A stretch of 64,000 nucleotides of DNA from Kitasatospora sp. A2-31 (GCF_022288725.1 NZ_JAKNTA010000004.1:530104-594103), one strand, 5' to 3'. Positions 7,437-18,187 are shown, counted from the first letter of the stretch. Numbers and translations are program-made. Notes: generated from the sequence alone by a model not told the origin.

Positions 7437-8984
7437 ATGTCCGTCCACGAACCGCACCCGGCCCAGCCCCTGCGCCGGGCCGATGAGCCGCCACCCGCCT
7501 ACCCGGGTGAGCCCGCTCCGGCGTACCCGGGGGAGGCCGTCCCGGTGTACCCCGGTGAGCCCGCTCCGGCGTACCCGGGGGAGGCCGTCCCGGTGTACCC
7601 CGGCGAGCCTGCTCCGGCGTATCCGGGGGAGGCCGTCCCGGTGTACCCCCGCGAGCCGGTCCCGGCGTATCCGGGGGAGGCCGCCCCGGTGTACCCCCGC
7701 GAGCCTGCCCCCGCGTACCCGGGCGAACCGGCACCGCCGTATCCCGGCGGACCGGAACCGGAACCGGCAGCGGTGCCGTCGACGACAGGACCGCTGCCGC
7801 CACGGTTGACCGGGGAACCGCCGCCGTACCCCGGCCCACCCTCCGGGACCGCGTCGACGGCCGACCGGGACCCCGCCGCCCGCCCGGTCCCGCCGCTGCC
7901 ACCGGTCCCGGCCGTCCCGGAACCGCCCCGGCTGCCGCCGGCCACGCCCCGTGCTCCGTTCGAGCAGCCGGACGTCCCCTCCCGGCTGGGTCTACCGGCC
8001 CACCAGGACGATCTGCTCCTGCAGTCGGGCCGCAAACACCTGAAGTCACGTGAACGGGGCGCGGACGGCGCCGCCGTCCTGCAGCTCGTGGTCACCCTCC
8101 CGACGGCGTCGATCAGCCTCGGCGTGGTGGCGATCGGCGGTGCGATGGTCAACCCCGTCGTCGGGGTGGTCGCGACGGTGCTCTGGGTGCTTTCCGGGGC
8201 CCTGGTGTTCCACCGTCCCACCGAGACGGTGATCGCCCGCCGTCTCCTGGGCATGCGGCGCCCGGGCCCCGCGGAGGCGGGGCGCCTCGCGGAGGTCTGG
8301 GAGGAGGTGGCGCGTCGCGCGGGCGTCCGGCCGGGGACCTACGAACTGTGGATCCAGGAGCGGGAGGAGCTCAACGCCACCGCGACGGCCGGTCACATCG
8401 TGGCGGTCACCCGCCACGCGATGGACCGTCTCCCCAACTCCCGCCTGGCCGCGATCCTCGCGCACGAACTGGGCCACCACGTGGGCGGTCACACGTGGGC
8501 CGGCATGCTGGCGGACTGGTACGCCCTCCCCGCCAGGACGCTCCGGCGGTTGACGGTCCTCGTCCTCGCCCGCCTGGTGAGCTCGTCCGACAGGCGGATC
8601 GCCGGCTGTGGCGGGTGCCTCACCCTCGTGGTCGTGGCCTTCGTCCTGGCGGTCGCCGCCGACCTGTGGTGGCTGCTGCTCCCGGCCGCGCTCGCCCCGC
8701 TGCTCGTCGCCTGGCTCCACCGCCGTGCCGAGTACCGTGCGGACGACTACGCGGTCGGCCTCGGGTTCGACGTCGAGCTGGCGGAGGTGCTCGCCGAGGA
8801 GCACCGCGCGCGGACCGTCGCGCCGGCGCCACCTACGGGGTTCTCGGACGAAGGTACCCCGCAGGGCCAGCCGGAGCCGGCGGGCGCGCCGCGGGGGACA
8901 TCCGCCCACGCCGATGTGAAGGCCCGGCTCGACCGTCTCCTCGCCGGTGCCGGGACAGCCGCCGGACGCCCGCCCGCCGCCTAG
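7437..8984 (+). CDS. Membrane M48-family metallopeptidase with proline-rich repeat N-terminus
   Basis: 515 aa. Residues 24-103 are five 16-residue repeats of the form GEPAPAYPGEAVPVYP, followed by more Pro-rich linker up to about 185. Two membrane helices lie near 213-258. The zinc site HELGHH is at 343-348 and the third ligand is E432 in RRAEYRADDYAV, after two further membrane helices (about 390-428). This is the HtpX/Ste24-like M48 pattern with the active site on the membrane's cytoplasmic face. Start ATG 7437 follows CAGAGG. The gene is 59 bp after the Pycsar-type effector and probably co-transcribed. It may process the effector or SPFH protein; this is inference. The long disordered N-terminus is unusual for M48. 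Confidence 0.85.
   Translation: MSVHEPHPAQPLRRADEPPPAYPGEPAPAYPGEAVPVYPGEPAPAYPGEAVPVYPGEPAPAYPGEAVPVYPREPVPAYPGEAAPVYPREPAPAYPGEPAPPYPGGPEPEPAAVPSTTGPLPPRLTGEPPPYPGPPSGTASTADRDPAARPVPPLPPVPAVPEPPRLPPATPRAPFEQPDVPSRLGLPAHQDDLLLQSGRKHLKSRERGADGAAVLQLVVTLPTASISLGVVAIGGAMVNPVVGVVATVLWVLSGALVFHRPTETVIARRLLGMRRPGPAEAGRLAEVWEEVARRAGVRPGTYELWIQEREELNATATAGHIVAVTRHAMDRLPNSRLAAILAHELGHHVGGHTWAGMLADWYALPARTLRRLTVLVLARLVSSSDRRIAGCGGCLTLVVVAFVLAVAADLWWLLLPAALAPLLVAWLHRRAEYRADDYAVGLGFDVELAEVLAEEHRARTVAPAPPTGFSDEGTPQGQPEPAGAPRGTSAHADVKARLDRLLAGAGTAAGRPPAA
7506..7745 (+). repeat. Five in-frame 48-bp tandem repeats in the M48 peptidase gene
   Basis: Five imperfect 48-bp units encode GEPAPAYPGEAVPVYP-like segments. 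The first three are closest to each other; units four and five carry Arg for Gly at the start. Tandem units of this kind can change in number by replication slippage. Confidence 0.85.
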
Positions 8985-9041
8985 CCGACCCCGCCCGCGG
9001 CGGCCGCCGTCCCGGTGGGCGCTGCGGGCGGCCGGTGGCCC

Positions 9042-10489
<1,448 letters not shown>

Positions 10490-10493
<4 letters not shown>

Positions 10494-11332
10494 TTGACGG
10501 CTCCGGCGGTGAGGCCGGCGACCAGGTAGCGCTGGAGCAGCAGGAAGCCCGCGACCACGGGCACGCTCACCACCAGCGAGGCGGCCATCACCTGGTTCCA
10601 GTAGACGTCGCTGAGCGTGGCGTAGCCCTGGAGGCCGACCGCGAGGGTGCGGGTCTCGTCGTTCGTCAGCACCGAGGCGAACAGCACCTCGCCCCAGGCG
10701 GTCATGAAGGCGTACACGGCGACGGCGACGATGCCCGGCACGGCGGCCGGCACGACGACCCGCAGCAGCGCCCGGAGCGGCCCGCAGCCGTCGACCAGGG
10801 CGGCCTCGTCCAGGTCCCGCGGGATCGAGTCGAAGTAGCCGACCAGCATCCAGATCGAGAACGGCAGCGAGAAGGTCAGGTAGGTGAGGATCAGGCCGCC
10901 CCGGCTGCCGTACAGCGCGACGCCGGTGGCGTTGCCCACGTTGACGAAGATCAGGAAGAGCGGGAGCAGGAACAGGATGCCGGGGAACATCTGGGTGGAG
11001 AGCACCGTCACGGTGAACAGCCGCCGGCCGCGGAAGCGGTAACGACTCACCGCGTACGCCGCGAGGACGGCGACCAGCACCGAGCAGACCGTCGCGCCGC
11101 CGGCCACGATCAGCGAGTTGACCAGGTACCGGCCGAGCGGGACGGTGTGCCAGATGTCCAGGTAGGGCCGGAGCGTCACGGTGCTGGGGAGCCAGCGGAA
11201 CGGCCCCTGGACGTCCCGGAGCGGCTTGAGCGAGCTGCTGAGCATCACCAGGACGGGGACGCCGCTGAAGACGGCGAGCGCGGTCAGGAAGATCCTGCGG
11301 AGCCGGCGGAAGGACGCGGGCGGGTCGATCAT
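10490..11332 (-). CDS. Sugar ABC transporter permease (MalG-like)
   Basis: 280 aa with six predicted membrane helices, the first about residues 13-32. The cytoplasmic EAA loop [20 protein letters not shown] contacts the ATPase. No ATPase is encoded nearby; in Streptomyces such carbohydrate importers usually share the MsiK ATPase, which is known for the family and not visible here. It overlaps the first permease by four bases (ATGA) and the GH1 gene by GTGA, so all are probably translated together. Confidence 0.93.
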
Positions 11333-12255
11333 TGCGCATCCCTTCGGCGCGAGGTGGCGAACAGATGGACGGCGGTCACCAGCAGCAGGAAGAGCAGCAG
11401 CAGGACGGACATCGCCGAGCCGGCGCCGAAGTTCCAGGTGACGAAGGAGGACTGGTAGATGTGCACGGAGATCAGGTCCGCCGCCTCCGGTGCAGACCGC
11501 CCGAACAGCACGTACGGGGTGTTGAAGTCGTTGAACGTCCAGAGGAAGAGGACCAGGACGAGCACCGTGTTCACCGGGCGCAGCGACGGCAGGGTGATCC
11601 GGCGGATCTGCTGCCAGACGCCGGCGCCGTCCAGCGCGGCGGCCTCGTAGAGCTCGCGCGGGATGTTCTGCAGGCCCGCCGTGAGGGTGAGGAAGGCGAA
11701 CGGCCAGCTGCGCCAGACCGAGACGGTGACCAGCGCGGCGAAGCTGTTGTCGCCCAGCAGCCAGAACGGCTTCTCGTCGACCAGGTGCAGCTGGTCGTGG
11801 AGGACGTGGTTGATCAGCCCGGTGTCCCGCTGGAACATGAACGACCAGGTGATGACGGCGGCGTAGACCGGCAGCGCGTACGGCAGCAGGAACAGCGCGC
11901 GCAGTGCGCCGCGGCCGCGGAAGGAATCCTGCATCATGATCGCGGCCGTGGTGCCGAGCAGCCAGGCGAGGCCGACGGCGAGCACGGTGAAGGTGCAGGT
12001 GACCCAGAACGAGTGCAGCAGCGCCCGGCCGACGGGCGCGTGGAAGTCCACCGCCATACGGTAGTTGGCGAGTCCGGCCCAGGGCGCGGCGGACCAGTCC
12101 CGCACGAAGAACTGGGTGAGCCGCTTGAGGCTCATCACGATGCCGACCAGCATCGGCACCAGGTGGATCAGCAGTTCGAGGGCGAGGGCGGGGAGCAGCA
12201 GCAGGTACGGGAGGGTGCTCGGTCGGAGGCGGGGTCGGAGGCGTTTGCGGATCAC
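11329..12255 (-). CDS. Sugar ABC transporter permease (MalF-like)
   Basis: 308 aa. Six or so membrane helices begin with [20 protein letters not shown]. The EAA motif [20 protein letters not shown] lies near residue 215. This is the MalF-type partner of the downstream permease. Start GTG 12255 lies one base after the binding-protein stop (TGA-C-GTG), and its own stop overlaps the next start. Substrate is inferred from the GH1 gene to be a beta-linked glucoside. Confidence 0.93.
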   Translation of the reverse strand: MIRKRLRPRLRPSTLPYLLLLPALALELLIHLVPMLVGIVMSLKRLTQFFVRDWSAAPWAGLANYRMAVDFHAPVGRALLHSFWVTCTFTVLAVGLAWLLGTTAAIMMQDSFRGRGALRALFLLPYALPVYAAVITWSFMFQRDTGLINHVLHDQLHLVDEKPFWLLGDNSFAALVTVSVWRSWPFAFLTLTAGLQNIPRELYEAAALDGAGVWQQIRRITLPSLRPVNTVLVLVLFLWTFNDFNTPYVLFGRSAPEAADLISVHIYQSSFVTWNFGAGSAMSVLLLLFLLLVTAVHLFATSRRRDAQ

Positions 12256-12256
12256 G

Positions 12257-13570
12257 TCAGTTGGCCGGCATCTGCTGCTGGGCCTTGGTGAGTTCGGCCT
12301 TCACGGAGTCGTCGGTGGCGGGCTTGCCGGCGGCGGCCGCGGCGAGCAGGTTCTTCACCGCGGTGCCGACCAGCGTCTCGAACTGGCTCTCGTCGGGCAC
12401 CTGCGGGAGCGGCCGGGCGCCGTCCGCGAGCACGCCGGTGAGGGCCTTGAGCTCGGGGGTGGCGAAGGCCGGGTCGGTCTGCGCCTCCTTGACCGGGGGG
12501 ATCGAGCCGTACGCCTTGTTGAGCCGGGTCTGCTCCTCCGTCCCGGTCATGAACTCCACGAACTTCAGTGCGCCGTCGGTGTTGCGGGTGCCGCGGAAGA
12601 CGGCGAGGTTGATGCCGCCGACCATCGAGGTGGTGGCGCGGTCGCCGGTGGCGCCGGCCGGGGCGGGGACGGGCGCGACGCCGTAGTCCTCGGGCTTCAT
12701 GCCGTGCGAGGCGAGGTTGGCGCCGGCGGTCTGCCACATCAGCATGGCGGCCTTGCCGGTGGCGAAGTCGGTGACGGACTGGTTGTTGGCGTACTCGGCG
12801 TTGCCGGGTGCGGTGATCTTCTCGGTGCCGAGGAGGTCGACGTACTGCTTGACGGCGGCGACGGCACCGGGGCCGGCGAAAGTCGGCTTCCCGGCGGCGT
12901 CGAAGAAGTCGGTGCCGTGCTGCTTGGCGAGGACGAACGCGTGGTGGACGTTCTCGTTGACGTTGCCGCCCTCCACCACCAGGCCGTACCGGCCGCCGGC
13001 GGTGAGCTTCCTCCCGTCGGCGACCAGCTCCTCCCAGGTGGCCGGCGGCTTGTCGAGCCCGGCCTCGGCGAAGAGCTTCCGGTTCCAGTACAGGCCGTAG
13101 GCCATCGAGTAGAGCGGGACGGCGGCCGGGTCCTTCCCCGGCGCGCCCGTGGAGGCGAGTGCGGCGGGCAGGAAGCGGTCGCGGCCGCCGATCCGCCCGA
13201 ACGCCGCCTGGTCGAAGGGCAGCAGCGCGCCGGTGGCCTGCAGCGAGGCGGACCAGGTGTTGCCGATGTTGAGGACGTCCGGGCCCTGGCCGGAGGTGGT
13301 CGCCGCGAGGATGCGGTTGAGCAGGTCGGACCACGGGACGACCTCCAGCTTCACCTTGATGCCGGTCTGCTGTTCGAACCGCTTCAGCTCCGGCTCCAGG
13401 ACCTGGCGGTCGTTCTCCAGGCTGGTGCCCTGGTTGGAGGCCCAGTAGGTGAGTGTGCGCGGGCTGCTGTCGCCCCCGCCGCCGGCGGTGGAACCGCCGC
13501 CGCAGGCGGTGGCGGTGAGGACCAGGGTGGCGACCAGGGCGGTGGCCGCGGCGGCTCGGCTCATGGGCAT
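12257..13570 (-). CDS. Sugar ABC transporter solute-binding lipoprotein
   Basis: 437 aa. A short signal peptide ends in lipobox LTATAC (Cys 22), so the mature protein is a membrane lipoprotein. The family-1 extracellular solute-binding fold is clear: TLTYWASNQG, then GQGPDVLNIGNTWSA, GLYWNRKLFAEAGL and a C-terminal KFVEFMTGTEEQ. It delivers sugar to the two permeases that follow. First gene of the operon; the upstream 294 bp also hold the divergent ROK regulator promoter. Confidence 0.93.
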   Translation of the reverse strand: MPMSRAAAATALVATLVLTATACGGGSTAGGGGDSSPRTLTYWASNQGTSLENDRQVLEPELKRFEQQTGIKVKLEVVPWSDLLNRILAATTSGQGPDVLNIGNTWSASLQATGALLPFDQAAFGRIGGRDRFLPAALASTGAPGKDPAAVPLYSMAYGLYWNRKLFAEAGLDKPPATWEELVADGRKLTAGGRYGLVVEGGNVNENVHHAFVLAKQHGTDFFDAAGKPTFAGPGAVAAVKQYVDLLGTEKITAPGNAEYANNQSVTDFATGKAAMLMWQTAGANLASHGMKPEDYGVAPVPAPAGATGDRATTSMVGGINLAVFRGTRNTDGALKFVEFMTGTEEQTRLNKAYGSIPPVKEAQTDPAFATPELKALTGVLADGARPLPQVPDESQFETLVGTAVKNLLAAAAAGKPATDDSVKAELTKAQQQMPAN

Positions 13571-13624
13571 GACCGATGTGCCCCTCTCGGGCTGGTGGGC
13601 TGCTTCCGGGGTGAGGTGCGGTGA

Positions 13625-13674
13625 GGGTGGGGTGGGGCGGGGTGGGGTGGGGCTGGGGTGCGGTGGGGCCGGGG
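13625..13674 (+). other. Run of eight GGGG tracts (G-quadruplex-prone)
   Basis: Eight runs of four G, separated by one to six bases, lie on the + strand between the binding-protein start and the ROK gene. The same DNA would be a C-rich leader of the sugar operon transcript. Such spacing fits quadruplex formation; any regulatory effect is inference. Confidence 0.6.
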
Positions 13675-13758
13675 TACTGCGGGGGCGGCCCGCGCCGGGG
13701 CCTGCCTGCTCCGGCGCCGGGCTGCTTACGGGTGGACTGCGGTGAGCATCAGGTGCGG

Positions 13759-13787
13759 TGAAGTCCGTTACTGGAAGACTTACTTCA
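13759..13787. promoter_or_regulatory. Candidate operator for the ROK regulator
   Basis: A perfect TGAAGT/ACTTCA inverted repeat with 17 bases between its arms lies in the divergent control region, 77 bp before the ROK start. The surrounding DNA is unusually AT-rich for this window. ROK repressors commonly bind palindromes in such gaps, but the assignment is positional only. Confidence 0.35.
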
Positions 13788-13864
13788 GGCCGTGATTTAA
13801 CGTGTGAGAAAAGCTTCCGTCAAGGGTTCGGACAGCGATAGATTCGGGTCAGGAGGGAGATCCC

Positions 13865-15118
13865 ATGACCGTGCGGGGCAAGAAGACGGTGCGTGACCTG
13901 CGCAGAGGCAGCCGGTCGGCACTGCTGCGGCGGCTCTACTTCGACGGGCCGCTCAGCCGGCAGGAGCTGGGCGCGGTCACCGGCCTGAGCGCCGGATCGA
14001 TCAGCAACGTGACCGGCGAGCTGCTCACCGACGGGCTGATCGAGGAGTGCGGCTCGGTGGAGTCCGACGGCGGGCGGCCGCGGATCCTGCTCCGGGTCGC
14101 GGCCCGCCGGGCCTTCCTGGTCGGGGTGGACGTCGGCGAGACGCAGGTCCGGGTCGCGCTGTTCGACCTGGCCCGGACGGAGCTGGCCGCCAGCGACCGG
14201 CCGCTCTCCGACCAGGGTCACGACGTGGACCACGTGGTCGAGCTGATCCTCGCCGGACTCGCCGAGGTGCTGGAGCGGACCGGCGCCGACCCGGCGGCAG
14301 TACTCGGCGTGGGCATCGGCGTCCCGGGCATCGTCGAACAGGGCGACTCCGACCGGGTCGATCCCGGTGTCGTCGTGCACGGTCAGACCGTCGGCTGGGA
14401 CGCCGTGCCGTTGGGCCGGCTGCTGCGGGCCGGGACCGACCTGCCGCTCTTCGTGGACAACGGCGCCAAGACGCTGGGCCAGGCCGAGATGTGGTTCGGT
14501 GCCGGGCGCGGGGTCCGGCACGCGGTGGTGGCCCTGTTCGGCTCCGGCGTCGGCGCCTGCGTGATCGCGGACGGCGCCCGGTTCCGCGGGGCCACCAGCA
14601 GCGCGGGGGAGTGGGGCCACACCAAGGTCCACGTCGGCGGCCGGCGCTGCCGGTGCGGCGCGCGCGGCTGCCTGGAGGCGTACGTCGGGGCGGAGGCCCT
14701 GCTGGAGCGCTGGGGCGCGGCGCCGCCCGGAGGCGAGAAGGCCGGGCTGGCGGCGCTGCTGGCCGCGGCCGAGGCGGGCGAGCCGGCCGCGGTCGGCCTG
14801 CTGGCCGAGGCCGCCGAGTACCTGGGCGCGGCCATCGCCGACCTGGTCAACCTGTTCAACCCCGAGCGGATCGTGATCGGCGGGTGGGCGGGGCTGCTGC
14901 TGGGCCCCCGGCTGCTCCCCGGCATCCGGGCGGCGGCCACCGAGTACGCGCTGCGGTTCCCGCGGGAGCAGACCTCGATCGTGCTCGGGACGCTCGGCCC
15001 GGAGGCGGTCACCGTCGGGGCGGCGACGCTCCCGCTCTCGGACTTCCTGGACTCCGGCGGGGAGTTCCCGCGCCGCGCCGCCGAGCGCCCGGCGGCGCTG
15101 CCCTCGGGCGGACGCTGA
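13865..15118 (+). CDS. ROK family transcriptional regulator (NagC/XylR type)
   Basis: 417 aa. An N-terminal winged helix (LSRQELGAVTGLSAGSISNV, residues 36-55) precedes a sugar-kinase-like ROK domain. GVDVGETQVRVALFD is the nucleotide-binding start, and CRCGARGCLE supplies the zinc-binding cysteines. The conserved GEWGH is present just before them. Start ATG 13865 follows AGGAGGGA. Divergent from the binding protein-permease-GH1 operon, so it most likely represses that operon until a sugar ligand binds. It may also act on the secreted beta-helix protein downstream, which is less sure. Confidence 0.9.
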   Translation: MTVRGKKTVRDLRRGSRSALLRRLYFDGPLSRQELGAVTGLSAGSISNVTGELLTDGLIEECGSVESDGGRPRILLRVAARRAFLVGVDVGETQVRVALFDLARTELAASDRPLSDQGHDVDHVVELILAGLAEVLERTGADPAAVLGVGIGVPGIVEQGDSDRVDPGVVVHGQTVGWDAVPLGRLLRAGTDLPLFVDNGAKTLGQAEMWFGAGRGVRHAVVALFGSGVGACVIADGARFRGATSSAGEWGHTKVHVGGRRCRCGARGCLEAYVGAEALLERWGAAPPGGEKAGLAALLAAAEAGEPAAVGLLAEAAEYLGAAIADLVNLFNPERIVIGGWAGLLLGPRLLPGIRAAATEYALRFPREQTSIVLGTLGPEAVTVGAATLPLSDFLDSGGEFPRRAAERPAALPSGGR

Positions 15119-15521
15119 GGCGCGGCCGCCGCGTCCGCCGTGCCCCGGCCGTCGCGTCCGCCGTGCCCCGGACGCCGTGTCCGTCGTGCCGCCGGTGACC
15201 AGGTGAATCGGCCGAATCCGCCGGCACACAGCCGAGTTCACGCCATGAGGAAAGTCTGCGCGCAGGGTTGACACCCCCGATCGGCAGCCCCGAGACTCCC
15301 GATCGGGGGCGCTCCCCGGGCCCGGACGGCGGGTCGGTGGCGCTCCGTCGCACACCCCGGTGACCGGCCGCCGCGGCGGTCCGTGCTGCCCGCACGACCG
15401 CCCGGATCCCACCCGCCCCCCGGCCGGCCCCGCCGCTCCCACCGCCCGGCGCCTGCGCTGCGCCGGGCGCGGTCCGGTGTGCCGCCCCCGCACCCACCCA
15501 CCCCCACCGCAGGAGTAGCCC
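15119..15521 (+). other. 403-bp gap: ROK terminator-like hairpin and leader of the secreted protein
   Basis: No gene was seen. The gap contains the inverted repeat described separately, a TTGACA at 15268-15273 without a convincing -10 partner, and a C-rich leader ending in GCAGGAG before the next start. Confidence 0.4.
15274..15309. terminator. Inverted repeat, probable terminator of the ROK gene or an operator
   Basis: Arms CCCCCGATCGG and CCGATCGGGGG pair perfectly (11 bp) around a 14-base loop, about 155 bp after the ROK stop. No U-tract follows. It sits beside a TTGACA, so an operator for the secreted-protein gene is an alternative. Confidence 0.4.
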
Positions 15522-17729
15522 ATGAGGCTGACCTCAGCACGCCCCCGCCGGGGCCCCACCGCCCTGCTCGGCCTGGCGGCCCTGCTGGCCGGCGCCGCCC
15601 TGGCCCTCCCCGCGCCGCCCGCCCAGGCCGCGCCCGCCGCCCAGTCCGCGCCGCTCCAGGACCGGGCCGCGGCCGCCGCCTGCGGCACCGACGACGTCGC
15701 CCGCGGCCGGCCCGCCACCGCGTCCTCCACCGAGAGCGCCGCCCTGGCCGCGGGCAACGCCGTCGACGGCGACCCGGGCACCCGCTGGTCCTCCGCCTTC
15801 GCCGACCCGCAGTGGCTCCAGGTCGACCTCGGCTCCGTCCGGCAGCTCTGCCGCGTCGTGCTCGGCTGGGAGGCCGCCTACGGGCGTTCGTACCAGGTGC
15901 AGGCCTCCGACGACGGGGTCGGCTGGCGGACGCTGTACGCCACCGACAGCGGCGCCGGCGGCACCGAGACGCTCGCCGTCTCCGGCAGCGGCCGCTTCGT
16001 CCGGTTGAACGGCCTGGCCCGGGGCACCGGTTGGGGCTACTCGCTGTGGAGCATGCAGGTCAACGCCGGTGACGGCGTCCCGCCGGTCCAGGGCGGCGGC
16101 GACCTCGGCCCCAACGTGCTGGTCTTCGACCCGGCCACGCCCGGGATCCAGGCCAAGGTCGACGAGGTGTTCCGCAAGCAGGAGGCCAACCAGTTCGGCC
16201 CCGAGCGCTACGCCCTGCTCTTCAAGCCGGGCAGCTACGGCAACCTCAACGTCCAACTCGGCTTCTACACCACGATCGCAGGGCTCGGCCTGAAGCCGGA
16301 CGACACCTCCGTCAACGGGGACGTCACCGTGGACGCCGGTTGGTTCAACGGCAACGCCACCCAGAACTTCTGGCGCTCCGCGGAGAACCTGGCGCTCACC
16401 CCGGTCAACGGCACCGACCGCTGGGCCGTCGCCCAGGCCGCGCCGTTCCGCCGGATGCACGTCCGCGGCGGGCTCAACCTCGCTCCGGCCGGCTACGGCT
16501 GGGCCAGCGGCGGGTACATCGCGGACAGCCGGATCGACGGCAGCGTGGGCAACTACTCGCAGCAGCAGTGGTACACGCGGGACAGCGCGATCGGCGGCTT
16601 CTCCAACGGCGTCTGGAACCAGGTGTTCTCCGGCGTCCAGGGCGCGCCCGCGCAGACCTTCCCCAACCCGCCCTACACCACGCTGGACACCACCCCGGTC
16701 TCCCGCGAGAAGCCCTTCCTCTACCTGGACGGCGGCCAGTACAAGGTGTTCGTCCCGGCCAGGCGGACCGATGCCCGCGGCGTCTCCTGGGACGGCACCC
16801 CGCAGGGCACCTCGCGCCCGCTCGACCACTTCTACCTGGTCAAGCCCGGTGCCACCGCCGCCACCATCAACGCCGCGCTCGCCCAGGGACTCGACCTGCT
16901 CTTCACCCCCGGCGTCTACCACGTCGACCGGCCCATCGAGGTGACCCGGCCGGACACCGTGGTGCTCGGCCTCGGTCTGGCGACGGTCGTCCCGGACAAC
17001 GGGGTGACGGCGATCAGGGTGGCGGACGTCGACGGTGTCCGGCTGGCCGGCCTGCTGATCGACGCCGGGGCGGTCAACTCGCCCTCGCTGGTGCAGATCG
17101 GTCCGGACGGCGCCGCCGCCGACCACGCGGCCGACCCGACCACCCTGCAGGACGTGTTCATCCGCGTCGGTGGGGCCGGCCCCGGCTCGGCGACCGCCGG
17201 GATCGTGGTCAACAGCGACGACGTGATCATCGACCACACCTGGATCTGGCGCGCCGACCACGGTGCCGGCGTCGGCTGGACCACCAACCCCGCCGACTAC
17301 GGCCTGCTGGTCCGCGGCGACGACGTGCTCGCCACGGGCCTGTTCGTCGAGCACTTCAAGAAGTACGACGTGCAGTGGTCCGGCGAGCGCGGGCGGACGG
17401 TCTTCTTCCAGAACGAGAAGGCCTACGACGCCCCGAACCAGGCCGCGGTGCAGAACGGCGCGACCAAGGGCTTCGCCGCGTACAAGGTCGACGACGGCGT
17501 CACCGTCCACGAGGGGTGGGGCCTCGGCAGTTACTGCTACTTCAACGTGGACCCGACCATCCGGATGGACCACGGTTTCGAGGCGCCGGTCCGGCCGGGC
17601 GTGCGGTTCCACGACCTGCTGGTGGTCTCGCTCGGCGGCAAGGGACAGTACGAGCACGTGATCAACGGCACCGGGGCCGCGACCTCGGGGACGTCCACCA
17701 CCCCGTCGACGGTGGTGTCCTACCCCTGA
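15522..17729 (+). CDS. Secreted discoidin (F5/8 type C, CBM32-like) plus beta-helix carbohydrate-active protein
   Basis: 735 aa. A Sec signal peptide ends near AQAAP (residue about 37). Residues 55-180 form an F5/8-C domain (GRPATASSTES, DGDPGTRWSSAF, WLQVDLGSV), which binds sugars. The remaining 540 residues look like a right-handed beta-helix with repeated turns (VVLGLGLATVVPDNG, VRLAGLLIDAG, DVIIDHTWIWRADHGAG), as in pectate-lyase-like and GH55/GH87-like enzymes. Asp/Glu residues around the later turns may be catalytic, but I cannot assign a family or substrate. It follows the sugar-import locus on the same strand as ROK, so it could release the sugar that the transporter takes up. Start ATG 15522 follows GCAGGAG. 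Confidence 0.75.
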   Translation: MRLTSARPRRGPTALLGLAALLAGAALALPAPPAQAAPAAQSAPLQDRAAAAACGTDDVARGRPATASSTESAALAAGNAVDGDPGTRWSSAFADPQWLQVDLGSVRQLCRVVLGWEAAYGRSYQVQASDDGVGWRTLYATDSGAGGTETLAVSGSGRFVRLNGLARGTGWGYSLWSMQVNAGDGVPPVQGGGDLGPNVLVFDPATPGIQAKVDEVFRKQEANQFGPERYALLFKPGSYGNLNVQLGFYTTIAGLGLKPDDTSVNGDVTVDAGWFNGNATQNFWRSAENLALTPVNGTDRWAVAQAAPFRRMHVRGGLNLAPAGYGWASGGYIADSRIDGSVGNYSQQQWYTRDSAIGGFSNGVWNQVFSGVQGAPAQTFPNPPYTTLDTTPVSREKPFLYLDGGQYKVFVPARRTDARGVSWDGTPQGTSRPLDHFYLVKPGATAATINAALAQGLDLLFTPGVYHVDRPIEVTRPDTVVLGLGLATVVPDNGVTAIRVADVDGVRLAGLLIDAGAVNSPSLVQIGPDGAAADHAADPTTLQDVFIRVGGAGPGSATAGIVVNSDDVIIDHTWIWRADHGAGVGWTTNPADYGLLVRGDDVLATGLFVEHFKKYDVQWSGERGRTVFFQNEKAYDAPNQAAVQNGATKGFAAYKVDDGVTVHEGWGLGSYCYFNVDPTIRMDHGFEAPVRPGVRFHDLLVVSLGGKGQYEHVINGTGAATSGTSTTPSTVVSYP

Positions 17730-17821
17730 GGGCCCTCGATCCGTCGAACACCGGTTCCCTCCGCGGCGACTCGACTACGCTGGCCGTGATCACTGCCAAG
17801 ATCGACCGAGGGGGTCCACCC

Positions 17822-18187
17822 ATGCCGTACGAGCCCGGCGCGAAGGTGAAGCTGACCAGGGACACCCAGGTCACCGGAGACGGCACGGCCGGTAGGGCCG
17901 GCCTCCCCGGTCCGCTGTTCCTGGCCCAGGGCCTCGAGGGCGTCGTCACGGGCGTGGCGGCGGGAGCCGGCGGCGCGGCCGAGGCCGCGCTCGCGGCCTT
18001 CGACCAGCAGATCGGCGGCGCCCGGTTCGACGGCTTCACGACCCACCTGCTGGATAACCTCCGTCAGCAGGTCATCGGGAACGGGGCGTCCGCCGCCGGC
18101 GCCGGGTCACGGACCAGGTACCGGGTGCGTTTCGTGAACGGGTTCGTCCTCGACGGTCTCGAGGAGGACTGGCTGGCCGGAGCCTGA
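17822..18187 (+). CDS. Small conserved-looking hypothetical protein
   Basis: 121 aa from ATG 17822, with GAGGGGG 6 bases upstream. It opens YEPGAKVKLTRDTQVTGDG and closes TRYRVRFVNGFVLDGLEEDW; both halves read like a small beta-barrel (SH3-like) fold split by an Ala/Gly-rich helix around residues 45-60. No signal peptide or membrane segment. It has its own 90-bp upstream gap and a strong terminator after it. I do not recognise the family. Confidence 0.7.
   Translation: MPYEPGAKVKLTRDTQVTGDGTAGRAGLPGPLFLAQGLEGVVTGVAAGAGGAAEAALAAFDQQIGGARFDGFTTHLLDNLRQQVIGNGASAAGAGSRTRYRVRFVNGFVLDGLEEDWLAGA

Noticed and set aside
7506..7745. 48-bp repeats considered as a CRISPR array
   Set aside because: No spacers; translates to a regular Pro-rich repeat within a good gene.
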